Positions 31,999 through 45,059 of a stretch of DNA of 64,000 bases are shown piece after piece (positions within the stretch are counted from its first letter, which is position 1; every line of letters starts with the position of its first letter). Source of the DNA: Eutreptiella sp. 'Long Island Sound 2002' (Eukaryota > Euglenozoa > Euglenophyceae > Eutreptiales > Eutreptiaceae); assembly GCA_964036045.1 (NCBI GenBank), contig OZ038380.1, positions 11,575,713 to 11,639,712 on the forward strand, in the 5' to 3' direction. Below the pieces are notes generated by a model. That model worked only from the letters and a program-made list of their open reading frames with translations, did not search any database and was not told the DNA's origin. The position numbers and the translations under genes are program-made.

Positions 31999-34900
31999 AA
32001 AAAAAAAGCCATTTTTAATGCTCATTAAAATTTTCGGCGCCTTTGGCGCCAGAGTTCATAATAACTAATTAATGGTGCCTGTCAGTTGAGCCCCTTTTCC
32101 GGACCCCCCCCCCAGATTTGGGGGGCTCATTGACCCCTGCCCCCTCACTTGAAAACCCGTCACCACCTGGGAGGTTATTTGGTGGCTTATGCCTTGGCCA
32201 CTTCCTCATCACGTTGCAATTTCAATGATTGCACTTATGCCTTCAACATCTCTTCACTTGCCAGCACGCCCTTCTGAGTTGTCACCTTCCAATGAGGGTT
32301 CCCTTTAATTGCATCTTCAACGGAAGCCATTTGTACTGCCTACGTGGTGTGCGGCGCAGGAGTTGCACGACTCTGTTTATAGCTAGATGAGTAAGACGAT
32401 GGATGATGGTGCAGGGTATCACATAACACTGCTAGTGGATGGTGTTGTGGCGGTATCATATTGGCACCATGGTCCCTCCCATAAGGTCGGCAATTTTGTC
32501 ACCAGGCGCACACATGCCAGATGCAACCAGGATGGTAGTTGAGGAGGGTGAAAAGGGTGCTAATAGGTGGGCTATCAAGTGGTCAAATCACTGGGGCTGC
32601 AGTTGTTGTCTTCGCTACAGCAGGCATCTCAACAGATCTGATTGCTTCTTCCCCCCCTGACCCGTCCGTTCACTCATTATCTTCAACATTCAAAAGGGAT
32701 GGGGATCCAAACCCAGCAAATGAGGGCAAAACTTGAGTCAGTGGCACCAAGGAGCATAATCAAATGCCATTAGCAAGATTCCACTGCAAGATCAGAGACA
32801 ATAACTTGCTTTGTCACTTGAAAGCTTTTTCCACCAACGCATTGGTCAGTGCACACAAAAGTGTGCATGCATTATCACAGGACACCCAGGCTCCATAAGT
32901 AAGAAATTATTGTGTGGAAGCCCCTTTTTCATTGTGCGACTTCATCCCAATGTGGTATGAGGGCCTCTGCAATACACATTGGGCACCGCTGTCCTTCATC
33001 CCCTTGAACTGCACCCCGTTCATCGCATTGTGCCAGAAAATCCTCCAAAATCAGCCAATGTAGTCCCCAAACGGACGAAAAAAAACCTAACTCCTCCCCT
33101 TTGGTGAAATCCAACACCTACCCACTTGGCCAAGGAGTGCCAGCACAAGCAAGGTGGCTAGGAAGAGGATGGCAGCCTTCGGACGCCCAATCTGTACTGT
33201 ACGATTCAGACACCCAGGTGTTGACAAAATACAGGCCAATACTGGTGCAGGCAATTGTATGGTAGCCCCTGGTGTATCATAGTGTTGATATCAATGGAAC
33301 TGCCGAACATTGCTGCATATGCATACCAGGACGTGCATGTGTGGAGCGCTTTGTGACTTGCTTGCGTGCAAAAGGACGCCACGAAACTCCCCCAACCTGC
33401 ACAAAAAATCACCAAAGCATACCAAAACACCTACCCACGGGGGGGGTTCGGAAGGGGGGGGTACGCACCAAAGCAGGATACTGCACACATCCTGCATAAT
33501 GCACCGTGCACACACCACGCTATACCCCCAATGGGGACTCTTCGAATTCATTGAGACACATACCCAAGCCGACCACAAACCCTGAAGCAAAGGGCAAAAG
33601 GCTGCACCTGCATGCACCCATTGTGCACAAAGCCCTCACAAGGTATGCGCCTCACCTCAATCATTGGCATAGTCACCACGCAAATCCAAGCACATGTTGG
33701 TGAATTTCACCCAGTGACTCGTTGAAGCACCTTCAACTGATGGGAACTTCAAGAATCTTGTACGAATTTGCACCCACCCTACTGACTCTACAAAGCAGTT
33801 TAGAGAGCTTGAGGGTACTTACAAGGAAGTTTAGATTGTAATAAATCCAAATCTAAAATGAAAATCTGACAAATACCAACCACTCAGGCCTTAAAATGAG
33901 GGCAGGTTAAATCGACAGAAATGTTTTGGAATACTTGTCTTCGGCACCCTCCTCCTTCCCTCAACATGCACAAATTCCACAGAGCAACAAGACCAATGCG
34001 CATCAACTTCAATGTCACCGCAAAAAATAGTAGACATCTGCTGCGGCTCACAGGGTGTTCTCATTTGAGCAAAATGTGCACCTGGCCTGGAACCGCTCAT
34101 TGGCTACGCAACAGACAGCGACATCCACCAGGGTCGGGCTGACACTACCGAGGACAGCAGTTTTTCTGACCTTGCAACTGGTGCCCAGACGGTCAACACT
34201 TCAGCATGTCAGGGCGGGCTCCAAAACAGAGAGCCACAGAGGAAACCGACAAATGTTTCTGGGCGTCCGCCACCTGTGCCACCAGTGTCGCTCATCAGTG
34301 ACATGGCATTTCATTGTTGGTTCAAGTATGAAACGATAAAAAATATATGTGAATGTACGTTCTTGCTCGTGCCTACTTCCCAAGGACAGGTGATACATCC
34401 TTTCAGATGGGACACGAGGCAACTGCGCTCTGACCAAGGTCTAGAACGTGTGCAAAGGTCATTGAATCTGCCGTTATCATATGAATATCTCCGAATACAG
34501 GAACTGGGGGAAGAGACAGAGACGAAGACAAAAGCAAAGAGCGAGAGTGACATGGACATAGGCGTTGACACAGACATACGCATAGACATACACATAGGTG
34601 GCAACGACCATGGCGATACAAATAGACGTGGATGGCAATGACCAGGGGAAAAAGAGGTTAGAAATGGATATTCGCTCGGTTTGTGCAACTCCTGGCGATG
34701 GGTCCACAAATCCGTTGGTTTGGCCTGCCAGCAACATCAAATGAAGCGCCGCCACAACATCGCATCTATTCATGGGCTTCGAAATATGGTGCGGGACGTG
34801 CGCTTGCAGCGTGACTGCTGGAGTGCCTGGCTGTTGCCAAGATACACAACACTGAGCAGAAGCGGACTCGCAAATATCTTTGGCCGATATTTTAAAGCAC

Positions 34901-36330
34901 AGGAATCCGCAGCAGAACAGCTTACGGCACGGAGCCCAGTAGCGGAGCTGATACCTGCGTGCCTGTGTTATCAGATGTGTTTGGTTCCGCAAATAGTGCC
35001 CGCAATGGAAGTCAGCATGGGGCGTCACGTAGTGTTTCGCGGCCGTCACGATGCCGTTCTGTTTTACGGCCTTCATTCAGCGAAAGCCCACGTGTACACC
35101 CAGCAACGCATGACCAGCCATTGGTCAACCTGCATACACAGACACACAGAAACACAGACACACAGACACAGGGACACACACACACGCACGCACGCATGCA
35201 CCTGGATAGACCCCAAGTCGTACGGGCAGAAAAAGATTGCACATAACCATCAGAGTCGGATTCTCGTCACCTTCAGATGGTCACACGAAGAAAAGGATCA
35301 AAACAGCGCGCGCGCGCACACACACACACAGACCGACATCATAAACACACCTACACAACCACACGCGCGTGCACATCTTCACCTTACTGGCAATCACTGC
35401 TGTTCACTGTGGGCCTGAACCGCCACACACCAACTCACCAGCACACAAACGCACACAGCACTGCACGCACACGTGCACCCGCATGCACGCACAGACGCAC
35501 GCACCCGCGCGCGCCGGACACGTCTGGGGGTTTAATATATACGTTCAATATATACATCCCTGCATCCGGGGATCTGTGTGACTGGACGCGGGGCATGCAC
35601 CCACCTCCTGCACAGAGCAGTGGAGGGCCAAGGCACTGCATCCCGCCCTGGCCCCCAGCCACAACCCGCACCGGCTGCAGGGCAGTCGGTTGCAAAGAAC
35701 GCGACCTTTAAGAAACCCCGCGGCTCATAATCAGCACATGCACAGGGCAACAGAACTCAGAGCGACTGGATGGACTTGTACGTCTGAGCCCACGACTCGT
35801 CTCTCGCGCTCGCCACTTGCGAGAGTCAAGGCAAGTGGAGGCAATCAAAAGGCGACACCCGCACACGACCGGACTTGGTCCGAAGTGAGACGCACCCCTC
35901 ATCGTCGCAGACCGCAGTCCTACACCAGCCTGGCCTCGCGGGGGGGACCCATACAACAGGTGGAGGAGGGGAATGCTACCCTGGTCGCCCCACAGTCTGA
36001 ATACCTGACTGCGATGATGATGCTTTCGCTGAGTGCCTAGCAAGATGATTCCGTGCAGAGAGTGACTACATTTGTAGTTAAGATTGTCCCATCCCCAGCT
36101 TTCCCAGCGACCAGTGAAGTGCACCCAACATCACCATCTGGGCTCTCCAAAGGAAGAGCCCAACAATGTTCAACAAGTTTCCCACCATCAAAGCTCCAAC
36201 CAACGCCCGGAGGCTGAGTCGCAGAGCTCGGGGGGAAGAGGGGGGCACAGCCCACCCTCCACGTCGCTGCGCTATCCCTCGAAAGTGGGGCACGGTAGCG
36301 GGCCCAGCCAAGCGGGACCACCCGCCTTTT
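31999..36330. other. Long intergenic stretch, CA-rich microsatellites
   Basis: No gene is firmly supported. A 62-aa minus ORF at 32929-33117 has a protein-like look (LEDFLAQCDE...RCPMC...PHWDEVAQ) and may be transposase debris. GA/CA-rich tracts occupy 34500-34620 and 35130-35520. Between them the 245-aa plus ORF (34681-35418) shows no domain and ends in CA repeats. Confidence 0.35.
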
Positions 36331-39112
36331 TTACGTTTGGGTGTCTGTAGAGCCCCTGGGCTCCCCCTTGGCCCCCCACTGCTGCACCGCCCACTGCTCG
36401 GGGGTCAGGGTCATGGTCCCGCCGAGCGGCATCGGGATCATGTCGTCGTCGATGAAGGCCTTGATCCGCTGCTTGTAGTCCCCGGTGACGAACAGGACCT
36501 TCGAGGTCGTCCGCTCCGTCATCCAGGGCTTGACGATTTTCCACAGGAAGGTGAACACCACCGGCGCGTTGATGACGAGGCACAGCCCCAGCGGCTCGGG
36601 AAAATGGTTCTGAAGCGAGTGGATGATGTTGGCGCACCACTTCGTGTCAGCGTTCTTCCGGCCGTACCCCGTCATGTCGAAGGCGAACGTGAGGGTCTCG
36701 TTGGGCGGGTGGCAGAGGTCCACCTGCAGGCGGACGAACGTAGTGGGGGCTCAGAATCCCCTGAAAGAACTCTGGGCTATTGCACGTGTTCACAAGAGGC
36801 GGTGGGCACAGAGCGCAGAAAGAAATTTGGCTCGTCCTGCCACCCTCCCCACCCCAGGGCACAACAGGGGCAGTAGGCTGTGCAGCCGGGCAGGGCCTCC
36901 AATACCACCCCAATACCCTCCAATGGCTCAGGTTCCACACTGACACCTTTTGCAGAACAGTCAGGGGACCTCCACTGGAGGAGCGGTGTCTTCGGTTCCG
37001 CTGGTTTCACAACCACCGTGCCCAGAGCTGGGGCGGGCGGGCTTTCGCTTCCGGGGGGGGGGGGGGGGGGCTTGATAGAGCCCTCCAGCCGGACCCCCCC
37101 CCCTCCCCCAAAAAGGGCTCAATTGACGGGACCCCCAAAATCCTACCAAGACTGACCCCCGGGCTTCGGAGGTGACCCAGACCCAAAAATTGGCAAAAAA
37201 TGAAAATGGGATTTTTGGAATCAGCGCGTTGAGGGGGTTCAGAAAAGTCACGATTTGCCACATCTCTCAGTGTCACCGACAATTGCGCCAACTCGGTGGG
37301 TTTTCGGGGGTCGGTGCCATTGTTGCCTCATTTGTGCCCACTGAGTGTTCCGGAGGGGCGGCGATGTGGGCTATATTCAGAAAGCCCTTGAAAAGGGCTA
37401 TTTGGAACACCCCAGGTTTGCATGCTGCACTGCCGATCTGTCAGAAAACTGCGCATCTTGAAGCGCAACGATTTTTGGAATGTGTCAAAATGGCTGGGTG
37501 GTGCCTATAAGTCTTCAGCCAGCCATCTGGACCAGCAGCAGACCCCTGTTTTGATCAGGGATGACAAGATTAAATGGTTGGATTTTGGTACAACACCAGA
37601 CCCTGAGAACCTGCAGCCCCATCCTGACTTTGTCTGGGTGAAATCAGGGTACAGTGAGACCATTGCCTGGCGCAAGGTCCAGCTGACCAAACAGCGCAAC
37701 GTGGACCTGACAACTGATGGTCTGTGGGCCATGCCGCTCAACATGGGGTGGGTGCCAGTCAAGCCACACAGGCTGCAGGATCGGGAAAAACTGAAAAAGT
37801 ATGTTCCAATTCACAAGCAGGGGGATGTGTGCCCCAATGGGGTCCCTGCCCGTGTGGAAAGGGGCAACAATGACGACGATTCAGATTCAGAATAATCTGT
37901 GGTCCCTCGAGCATTGCCCTGTCTTGCGCATCGTCCACTTTGCAGCTCCATTTGCTCAAAAATGTGATCATCTACCCCCCCAACCCATACATTTCTGAAA
38001 CGACCTTTTTCTCACAGATTTCAAAAAGTATAGACATACCCCCCCCCCCCAGCGGGACGAAACTTTGGCACATTGGACTAAAAGGTGAAAAAATATTTGA
38101 CCAATTTTAATGCTCAAAAAATTTCTATTGCCTTCGGCAAGGCACCTCGAAGAGGGGAGAGGGACAACCATTCTTGAGCTGCCGAGGCTGGAAAACTGCA
38201 TAAGCAGGTTGTGCCCTAGACCCCTTGGGAGCCACCCCTCCCCCCCCAACACCCAAATAGGGTGAAAAACACATAGGGGGAATCTTGCACTGCGCGCGCA
38301 CTGGAAGAAACAACGGTGCCCTGCATCCCCCCTGTGGAACCTGCCACCAAATGATGGTGCACTCTCCCCCACGGTCCTGCTCCCACGGGGGACTGTGCAG
38401 TAGAATCCAAAGACCTTTCTACTGCAACTACGTGGTAACTGGAGGAACTATTTTCTTCAGCGCCTTCAGTGCCGTGTACTTTTGGGGCAAGTGACCCCCC
38501 CCTCCAGGCCCCTATTTTTTCGGAGTACTTTGACTTCAGGAACTGTGCAGGGGTGGGGTATCCGAGCGTACTTCACGGCAAGATCCCCGCACAAGGGTTG
38601 GGGCAAGTCTGTAACTACAGAATGCCATGCCCCGCTGGCCACGAAGGTGCAACCCATACAAATACAGAGGAGAGGTCCACCTTTGTGACCAGCATCTTGA
38701 GGAGGTTCTTGTTGGCCCGCTCCGTCACGGCCGGGTCGTACTTCCCGGAGAAGCACCAGATCAACGGCCGGCCGCTCTTGTCCCGGAGCGACGCCGCCGG
38801 AAGACAGAACCCATTGTCATGGACCTCCCGGTACTCACCCATGTCGATCTCAGCGGGCCGGGTCTCCGCCAGCCACTTGGCGGTGGCGCGGACCATCTTG
38901 AGGGACTGCTCCTTGTGGAAATCGCGGGCGCGGAGGTACCGGAGGAGGTCGGCGTCTGAGAAGCCCAGGTCTGGGAACTCTGCGTCGATGGCAGCCCTGA
39001 GCCAGTCCAGGCATTCCTGCTCCTTGGGGGTGAGGCGGCCGAGGTACCCGGAGGGGTCGGTGGTCTCCTTGCCGGCTAAGTAGTCCTTGGCCTTGAGGTC
39101 CCAGTCAGCCAT
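36331..39112 (-). CDS. CRAL-TRIO (Sec14-like) lipid-transfer protein, two exons
   Basis: Proteins of this family carry phosphoinositides or other lipids between membranes. Exon 1 is 38681-39112 (from ATG, 144 codons) and exon 2 is 36331-36723; joined at GT-AG they give 274 aa. The CRAL_TRIO_N helix region ends in DLLRYLRARDF (about 55-65). In the lipid-binding domain, FSGKYDP (121-127), FAFDMTGYG (157-165), NHFPEPLGLCLVINAP (183-197) and WKIVKPWMTERTTSKVLFV (205-223) are classical. The protein ends shortly after the domain, so it is a stand-alone Sec14-like form without a GOLD domain. The 1957-bp intron has a 12-nt direct repeat across both splice sites and contains R7, R1 and an opposite-strand ORF. 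Confidence 0.93.
37422..37895 (+). CDS. Unrecognised ORF nested in the CRAL-TRIO intron, opposite strand
   Basis: I do not recognise this 157-aa frame. Its composition is protein-like: RNDFWNVSKWLGGAY, an LDQQQTPVLIRDD segment, HPDFVWVKSGYSETIAW, LWAMPLNMGWVPVKPHR, and an acidic DDDSDSE end. FVWVKS and WVPV recall the VWVKSARGVW...KWVP pattern of the protein in E2 and E3, but the similarity is too weak to call homology. It follows repeat R7, so it is probably a gene or exon of a mobile element. An AG just before AAAACTGCG (about 37445) could be a 3' splice site. Confidence 0.35.
   Translation: MLHCRSVRKLRILKRNDFWNVSKWLGGAYKSSASHLDQQQTPVLIRDDKIKWLDFGTTPDPENLQPHPDFVWVKSGYSETIAWRKVQLTKQRNVDLTTDGLWAMPLNMGWVPVKPHRLQDREKLKKYVPIHKQGDVCPNGVPARVERGNNDDDSDSE
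38124..38282 (+). repeat. R1 copy inside the CRAL-TRIO intron
   Basis: TTGCCTTCGGCAAGGCACC through GACCCCTTGGGAGC and AACACCCAAATAGGGTG is almost identical to 62127-62270. An R4-type end (GGGGGAATCTTGCACTGCG) follows at once at 38278. Confidence 0.8.
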
Positions 39113-41999
39113 TGTTCAGAGGGCGCGGTGCGGGTGAGGCCGGGGATGCTGCAGGGAGGCGACGGCAGGAGGGGGATGGGGGGGTGAGCGAGTGGGGACA
39201 GTGGGGGCAGTGGGGGCAACCCCAACTGCAACTGGGCTATGGGGCACCCCACGGCACGACACGGTGCCCACTGTTTCTCACAAGGCGGCGTTGGTGGACA
39301 CCCGTCCTTCACTGCCCAGCGTTCACCCCCATGGAGGGGGGGGGGGTTAGGTAGTTTGACCTGCCTAGTCTGGCTGGTGTTTCAGCTTGGCCGCATTCCA
39401 ACCACTGGGAGAACTGGGGATGGGCAGTGAACCGGACCGACCACTGCCCTCTCAAGGACTGGGCATGCCCTAAAGGGAGGAGGGTGTTGGAGGGGCGAGC
39501 CCCGTACCCGTTGCTACATAACCCCAGGTCCCAGCCAGAGACCCCACCGGCCACTCGCCTACGCGCCCTCCCCCCGCCCCCCCCCCCCCCAGGGCGGATG
39601 GTGGGTGGCTTCAGGTATTTTGGGAGAAATGGCATCCCACAAACACACCCAGGGAAGGTCAGGGATCGTCGTCCTCACATGAAGCCAGAGCCCGTCAGAG
39701 GCCATCTACTGTGCTATGTCTACCATGCGGCATTTCGTAACCGATTCCCTTGTGTTGCAAAAAACGGGCGGTGGTTTCAGCACATGTGTGCCATAATGTA
39801 CAGGTGGCGTCAGGAACGAGTCCTTGGCTGTGGACTACCCCGCCGCCCCTTGCAAACAGGCACCAACATCCTCTAAAAAAAAAAATTGTTTTTGACAAAG
39901 CTGCAATAGTTCTGCAATAGTTCTGCAGCAGTACGAGTCAATCACTCTCAGAACATACCATAGCTTCTTCCCCTGTCAAGGACAGGGATCAAGGATGACA
40001 AAGAAGGAGCAACTTATATTCCTACCTTGAGTATACCTGCAGAGCGACCTGGGGTCGCCACGACTCATGTTTGGCCCTTGCCTTCTCACCTATGACAAGT
40101 TTTCTTTCACCAACATCCTCTCAAAAATGCATCATCCTGTTAGCAGCATTGCATCCCCCGAGTCTTTGTCCAGTAGCTGTATGCACCCCATGTCCTCCAG
40201 GAGAGATAGACGTTGCTTCAACTCCATGGCCAGTAGATGCGACTGCTGTGGCTTCTTGTTCTAGCGAACTGCTACTTCTATTCACGTGCCCCAAAATGTC
40301 ATCATCGCTGTCACTTCGGTGGTGTACAGCCACGTTCACCACCAACCCACCCTCCGAGCCTGCTCATAGCGCATGCAAAGGTGGGCATGCAACCGGAGTT
40401 TCTAAACACTGAAGGTATGAAGACCAGATTAGCTTCAGTCAGGCCTCTGCAAGCAGGGGATTATGTGGCGATGATCACCACACGTGCCGTCACACCATCA
40501 ACATCATGACAGTGACAACACCACTGTGGTGTTGGAATGTGCGCACTTTCAAGTGTGTAAGCACGGTTGGCTGGCGTTGTACCAGTGATCTGCAAAGGGT
40601 ACCCGTGGGTCATTTCCTGTCCACTTCCCCACTTGTTCCAACCATGGCCTGTAGGATGCAATCCTGCAACGGAGATTCCCTGGGCCAGCTACCACACCAT
40701 CCAGCACCATACAGCATCTATGAAATGCACCCAGGCCACACGAACTACCATAGCTCGTCTGCTAAGTACCCCAACTCTCTTAGGTCTCTAAGGCCCTCAC
40801 CTCTCCTGAAGAGAGGGCTGGGGTAGCTGACCTGCAAAACCCATCAACGGTCCAAGGTGGGAGGATGAAAGCCTAGGGACATGGCAAACCTGCAGTGGAA
40901 GCTGACAAGGTGGAAACTGATGTGGCACTGTGACACTGTGGACCTACTATGATGTGGCATTGTGGCACTGTGGACCTACAGCTAGATTGGAGCCTAAATC
41001 ATGTGCCCTCCGCGGGCAATGGAGAGGGGCCGGGATGGTCATCCCCTGCGGTGCTGGATAAATAGAGGCTTAGGAGTGACGGCACACCAGCAGCTGCTTA
41101 AGGCGATGGGAAGTGTCAGCAGGGTTCCCTAGCATGAGGATGCCCAAGCGGGAAAAAGGGGATTATGCACTACACTAGTTTGCCGGCGGGGACTGTTACG
41201 GGAGGGAGCGTTGTGGCCCGCTCCTTGGAAAAAAATGTGCAAAAAGGGATTACAATAGGTGAAAATGCCGGAAACTGGGTGAACTTCGAAATATGCCATA
41301 CTGCCAATGCTGACGAAGCAACAAAATACATGTCATCAAACAACAACGATGCCTCTAGTATCACGGAGACAGGTTTCCAGTACGACCGGAGACCCACATA
41401 GTGGCACTGCGCGTGCGTTGCACTAAGGGCGCCCCCTTTGCATGGCAGAAACACATGGATGTGCGGTTCCATATGGGGTCATTCTAGACACCCATTGGAA
41501 TACTGAGCCCAAGAGTACCGAGCTGGCATTACCCCTCCCGCCCCTCGGCAGTCCATGCTCACAGTAGTTCAAGAGTTGGACATATGGTCCATGCAGGATT
41601 TTCAGCGGAAACACACATAAATGTGCCCATATTATTGCGCATGAGTTCAGCTAGCTATGTGCTGCTTGCTGAAATGGTCTTGCATGTTACATATCAAGAT
41701 GCCTACCCTGTTCAGCTTCTGATTTGGGTTGGATTGCAACATGTCTACTACTCTAGGACCGCCAGAGTCATGACCGCAAATGTTCACACATGTGGGTTTC
41801 ACTTTACGCAATGTGATGACCATGATTCTTACTTCCGAGTGGGGAATGTAGTGACAAGGAGGGCGGGGGAGGCGGCGGCGGCGTGATTCTTCTTTCCAGG
41901 TGGGTGGTCCATTGACATGCGCACAGCGGGGCCAACAACTCGAAATATCATAAAATGTAGGCAATAAATTTTTCCAAAAAAAAATTAGGTGCCACAAAA
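39113..41999. other. Intergenic, 5' side of the CRAL-TRIO gene
   Basis: No gene is supported. A two-copy direct repeat GATGTGGCA(C/T)TGTG..CACTGTGGACCTAC lies at 40920-40980. A diverged R4 segment is at 41350-41435. The plus frame at 40380-40509 (EFLNTEGMKTRLASVRPLQ) looks protein-like but is isolated. Confidence 0.35.
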
Positions 42000-42004
42000 C
42001 TGCC

Positions 42005-42170
42005 TACACAACAGCTACTTCGGGGCTTTCGGGGGGCCATGGCCCGTGCTACATGGGCCTAGCGCCCACTACGTGGGTCCCCATGGGTGCTCAAGTTCTC
42101 AGATTGTCACCAAATGATTGCCCAAACCCATCCTAGGGGCAAAAGACGGGTTTCGAAAAAAGTCAAAATT
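42005..42170 (+). repeat. R2 unit
   Basis: GGGCCTAGCGCCCACTAC, CCCATGGGTGCTCAAG, ATTGTCACCAAATGATTGCC and GGGTTTCGAAAAAAGTC match the R2 units at 7076-7412. Confidence 0.75.
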
Positions 42171-42451
42171 TTTTCGGCCGAGAAATTTTCAGTCGAGATA
42201 TGCCAATTTCAGCTCAGGGTTAGGCATGAAAAAGGATATTGGAAAATTTTCAGTCGACACATTCCAATCTGAAACAGGCCCAAAAACGGCTAAGCCCTCA
42301 CTGGCAAGGGCCCATACGGAGGGGGAAATGAAGCGCAGGATACTTAGGTGACTATCAAACATTTCATGGGCTGATGGGTTAAGAAGCGCCCAAAGATTTT
42401 TTGTCGCTTATTCGGAAAAGGATTCACAGTCAGTGGGCAAACACGAGCCCC

Positions 42452-43350
42452 CTAGCACATTCGAGTCTGAATCATAAGTGTGTGGCGCTTCTTGCAGCCC
42501 AGGTGGGCCCAAATGTCCATGGCTGACTTGTGTGCAGTCACCGCATGCTTTGCTGCTTTTGCCCCTTGGCGTGCGTGCGAGTCTGCCTGCTCATGACGCT
42601 CCAGCCCCATGTGTGATGGCCCCATTTGAATTGAGATGCTATCTCCTAGGAGGAGCCACTCTGTCCAAAGTTGCTGCCAAAGCCGTGCATTCGGGAATGG
42701 CCCTCGTGATCCCACCCACTTGTGTCGTGGCCATTTACCACATTTGCCGTCTAATCACATGAAACCAATTCCGAATCTGTGACCAAATGTAACGGAATTC
42801 CTAGGCACTTTTTGTGCAGTGCCCTTGTGCAACGGATAGCTCTGCTCCAGCAATGGACTCTCTGTCTGTGACTAGTAGGAGGGAGGACTCATTCCTATCA
42901 TCGGCCTCCCCAACCAATCCGGTACCTAGCAAACTCAACCCCTCTGTGGGAATCTCGTGACCCATCACCAAACGCTTGCCCTCAATGCAAACTGCATCCA
43001 CACACTCCTGTCTGATTCTGTCACAGAATTCCAAAAGGCATCCCTGGGTCATTGACACAAAGAATGGCACCACTGCTGGTCCTGGGCAAAATCAGACCAT
43101 GCACGTTGAACGCACTTGATGGGACTACACTCAAAAGGTTCCAACATTGGTGGTACCTGGACCGCAGGGCAAGCAATGTGGCTTTGGCCAGAGGACGGGG
43201 TGTGTCTGTAAAATCTGCTTCTGCAACTCTGCTCTGCAAAGCAGGCCCGTTGGCTCGCTGTATTGCTGCCAACAGCTCCTTCATACAATGTCTCGGGTTA
43301 GAGGACGCAGGCGTTGTAAGGCTGGGGCGCTCCGAGCAAGGGACCACCAC
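42452..43350 (-). pseudogene. Decayed non-LTR retrotransposon piece with RNase H end
   Basis: Three broken minus-strand frames occur in order. The last (42452-42715) has GPSHMGLERHEQADSHARQ followed by GAKAA, matching the W-x-P-S-H-x-G-x-x-x-N-E-x-A-D end of LINE-encoded RNase H. The upstream frames (42801-43073, 43021-43350) have no firm motif. The 5' edge (43290-43385: CGGGTTAGAGGAC ... TTCTGCATCAATAG) recurs at 46645-46745, showing a second copy of the same family. Confidence 0.45.
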
Positions 43351-43394
43351 GCTGGCTCTAGTCCGTTCTGCATCAATAGTCAGAGGTGAGCTTG

Positions 43395-43830
43395 CGGTAC
43401 TGGTGCTGCCGGTGCTGCTGCTGCTGCTGCTACCGCTGGTGGTGTTGCTGGTGGTGCCACCGCTATGGCTGCTGTTGCTATTGCTGATGCTACTACTGCT
43501 GATGCTACCGCTGTTGTTGCCTCAGTTGGTGCAACTGGTGGGCTCCACTGGTGTTGTTGTTGCCACTGCTGCCGCTGTCTTTGCTTCTGCCGCTCTGACC
43601 GCTGCTGTCGCTGGTGCTGCCGCTGTTGCTGCTGCTTAGGGTTGTGCGATCAAAGCAGCTGCAAAACAGGTGAACACAATAGAGACACTGGGAGACACAC
43701 GAACACACGAACACGCACCCATACCCACACACAAACACAAAACACAGACACACAAACACAAACACAAACAGAAATACAAACTAAAACACAGACACAAACA
43801 CAAACACACAAAAAACACCGCTATTCCACC
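43395..43830. repeat. CTG-rich and ACACAA microsatellites
   Basis: 43405-43640 is rich in CTG/TTG steps (a poly-Leu frame on plus); 43680-43830 is an ACACAA/ACACAG tract. The long frames here follow from the repeats. Confidence 0.7.
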
Positions 43831-45059
43831 TGCGAATCAGCAGGAACCAGCTGGCATCCCCTGTCCAAATCTGAGGACCCAGCTCCTTCTATGATCACGC
43901 CTAGTGGGCAGACAAGTGTGCTGTACCATGCACATCATGCCACTCCATGCCTCATGCAGAGGAAACAAACCCCTCTGTCGCGGACCGCTCCCACACGTAC
44001 ATGCCACAGGAGGGCAGGAAACCCTACACTGAAAAAAATTGGAAGAGAACCCCGCCCCCGCTCAACAGCGAGGAAAACATACTAGTGGTGAAACAGCGTT
44101 CACTTCCAGCGCTCCACACCCTAGCCAACAAATCCTGAAATTGACCGCTTGCTGGAACTCGTCCAGAATAACACAACCATCACACAGGATTGCAGCTATC
44201 TTCTGCGTAGCTCCAGATCATATTCCATGAGGCGAGGATGTCATGTGAAACCTGAGCCAAGAGCTACAGAATCACCCGCGCGGGGGGGGGGGGGGGGGGC
44301 AGAGGCCCAGTCATGACATCCCAGGCGGGATCATTTCATCAAGACCCATACAGGCATGGTTCCAAACAAAATTGTCTAAACCTGTCAAAACCTCAAACAG
44401 CCAGATGGCAGGGCTTTGAAATACGCTCTATGCTGTCTACCACAGGTCATCAGACAGCTCGGCCATCTCCTTTGGCAATACAAACAACAACAACAACAAT
44501 AACAACGGCAACAACAATACAAGGTCCGAAGCACTGCCATGCACAGCAGCATGCACAGCAGTACAGAACGTAGTGGGTGATTGCGCGATCACCGCAAACA
44601 AGCACAGTGCACAAGCACAGTGCAAAACTGTTGCGAAATTGTGCATAACGCGCGCACAGCATCCATCTTTCAGAGCTTGTTCCAAAAAATCTGTTGGAAA
44701 CCACCGCCCTCAACATAGAGCTGCCTTTGGCATTCAACCAAAAGCAGATTAGTTGGACCTCATATCATGCTCCCCTTACTGGAGACCGGAGCATTTGGAA
44801 CTTGTGCTTGTTACATTTTCACTTTCAGTTGCACTTTTCTCGATAGACAACACAAGAGAAGACAATGCACGGAACAATAATCCATACAGACAGCTTTCAG
44901 CTCAAGCTGCCCAACAGTACAGACATGGTTTCAACAGGCGGCAACAAACGACCAGACGACCCTACCACAGATCATATCTTATCATGAAGTGACGACAGCC
45001 ATTGATGTGCTTGAACTTGAAGTGCTCTGGACAACTCTTGTTTTCCTTGAGAGCCACCA
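43831..45059. other. Intergenic
   Basis: No gene is supported. An 18-G run is at 44282-44299 and an AACAAC tract at about 44478-44520. CACAGTGCACAAGCACAGTGC lies near 44602. Confidence 0.35.

Larger units (their letters stand above)
36724..38680 (-). other. Intron of the CRAL-TRIO gene with terminal 12-nt direct repeats
   Basis: The donor side reads AAAG|GTGGACCTCTCC and the acceptor side CTGCAG|GTGGACCTCTGCC; AGGTGGACCTCT is common to both (38671-38682 and 36714-36725). This is what an insertion with a 12-bp target-site duplication would leave if the inserted sequence became the intron. Inside, on the plus strand, are an 18-G run (37053-37070), R7 (37075-37262), a 157-aa ORF and R1 (38124-38275). 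Confidence 0.8.

Noticed and set aside
34681-35418. 245-aa plus ORF
   Set aside because: The second half is CA-microsatellite translation, and the first half has no recognisable domain or splice support.
43052-43639. Leu/Val/Ala-rich 195-aa ORF that could look like membrane segments
   Set aside because: It is coded by CTG/TTG simple repeats next to retroelement debris.
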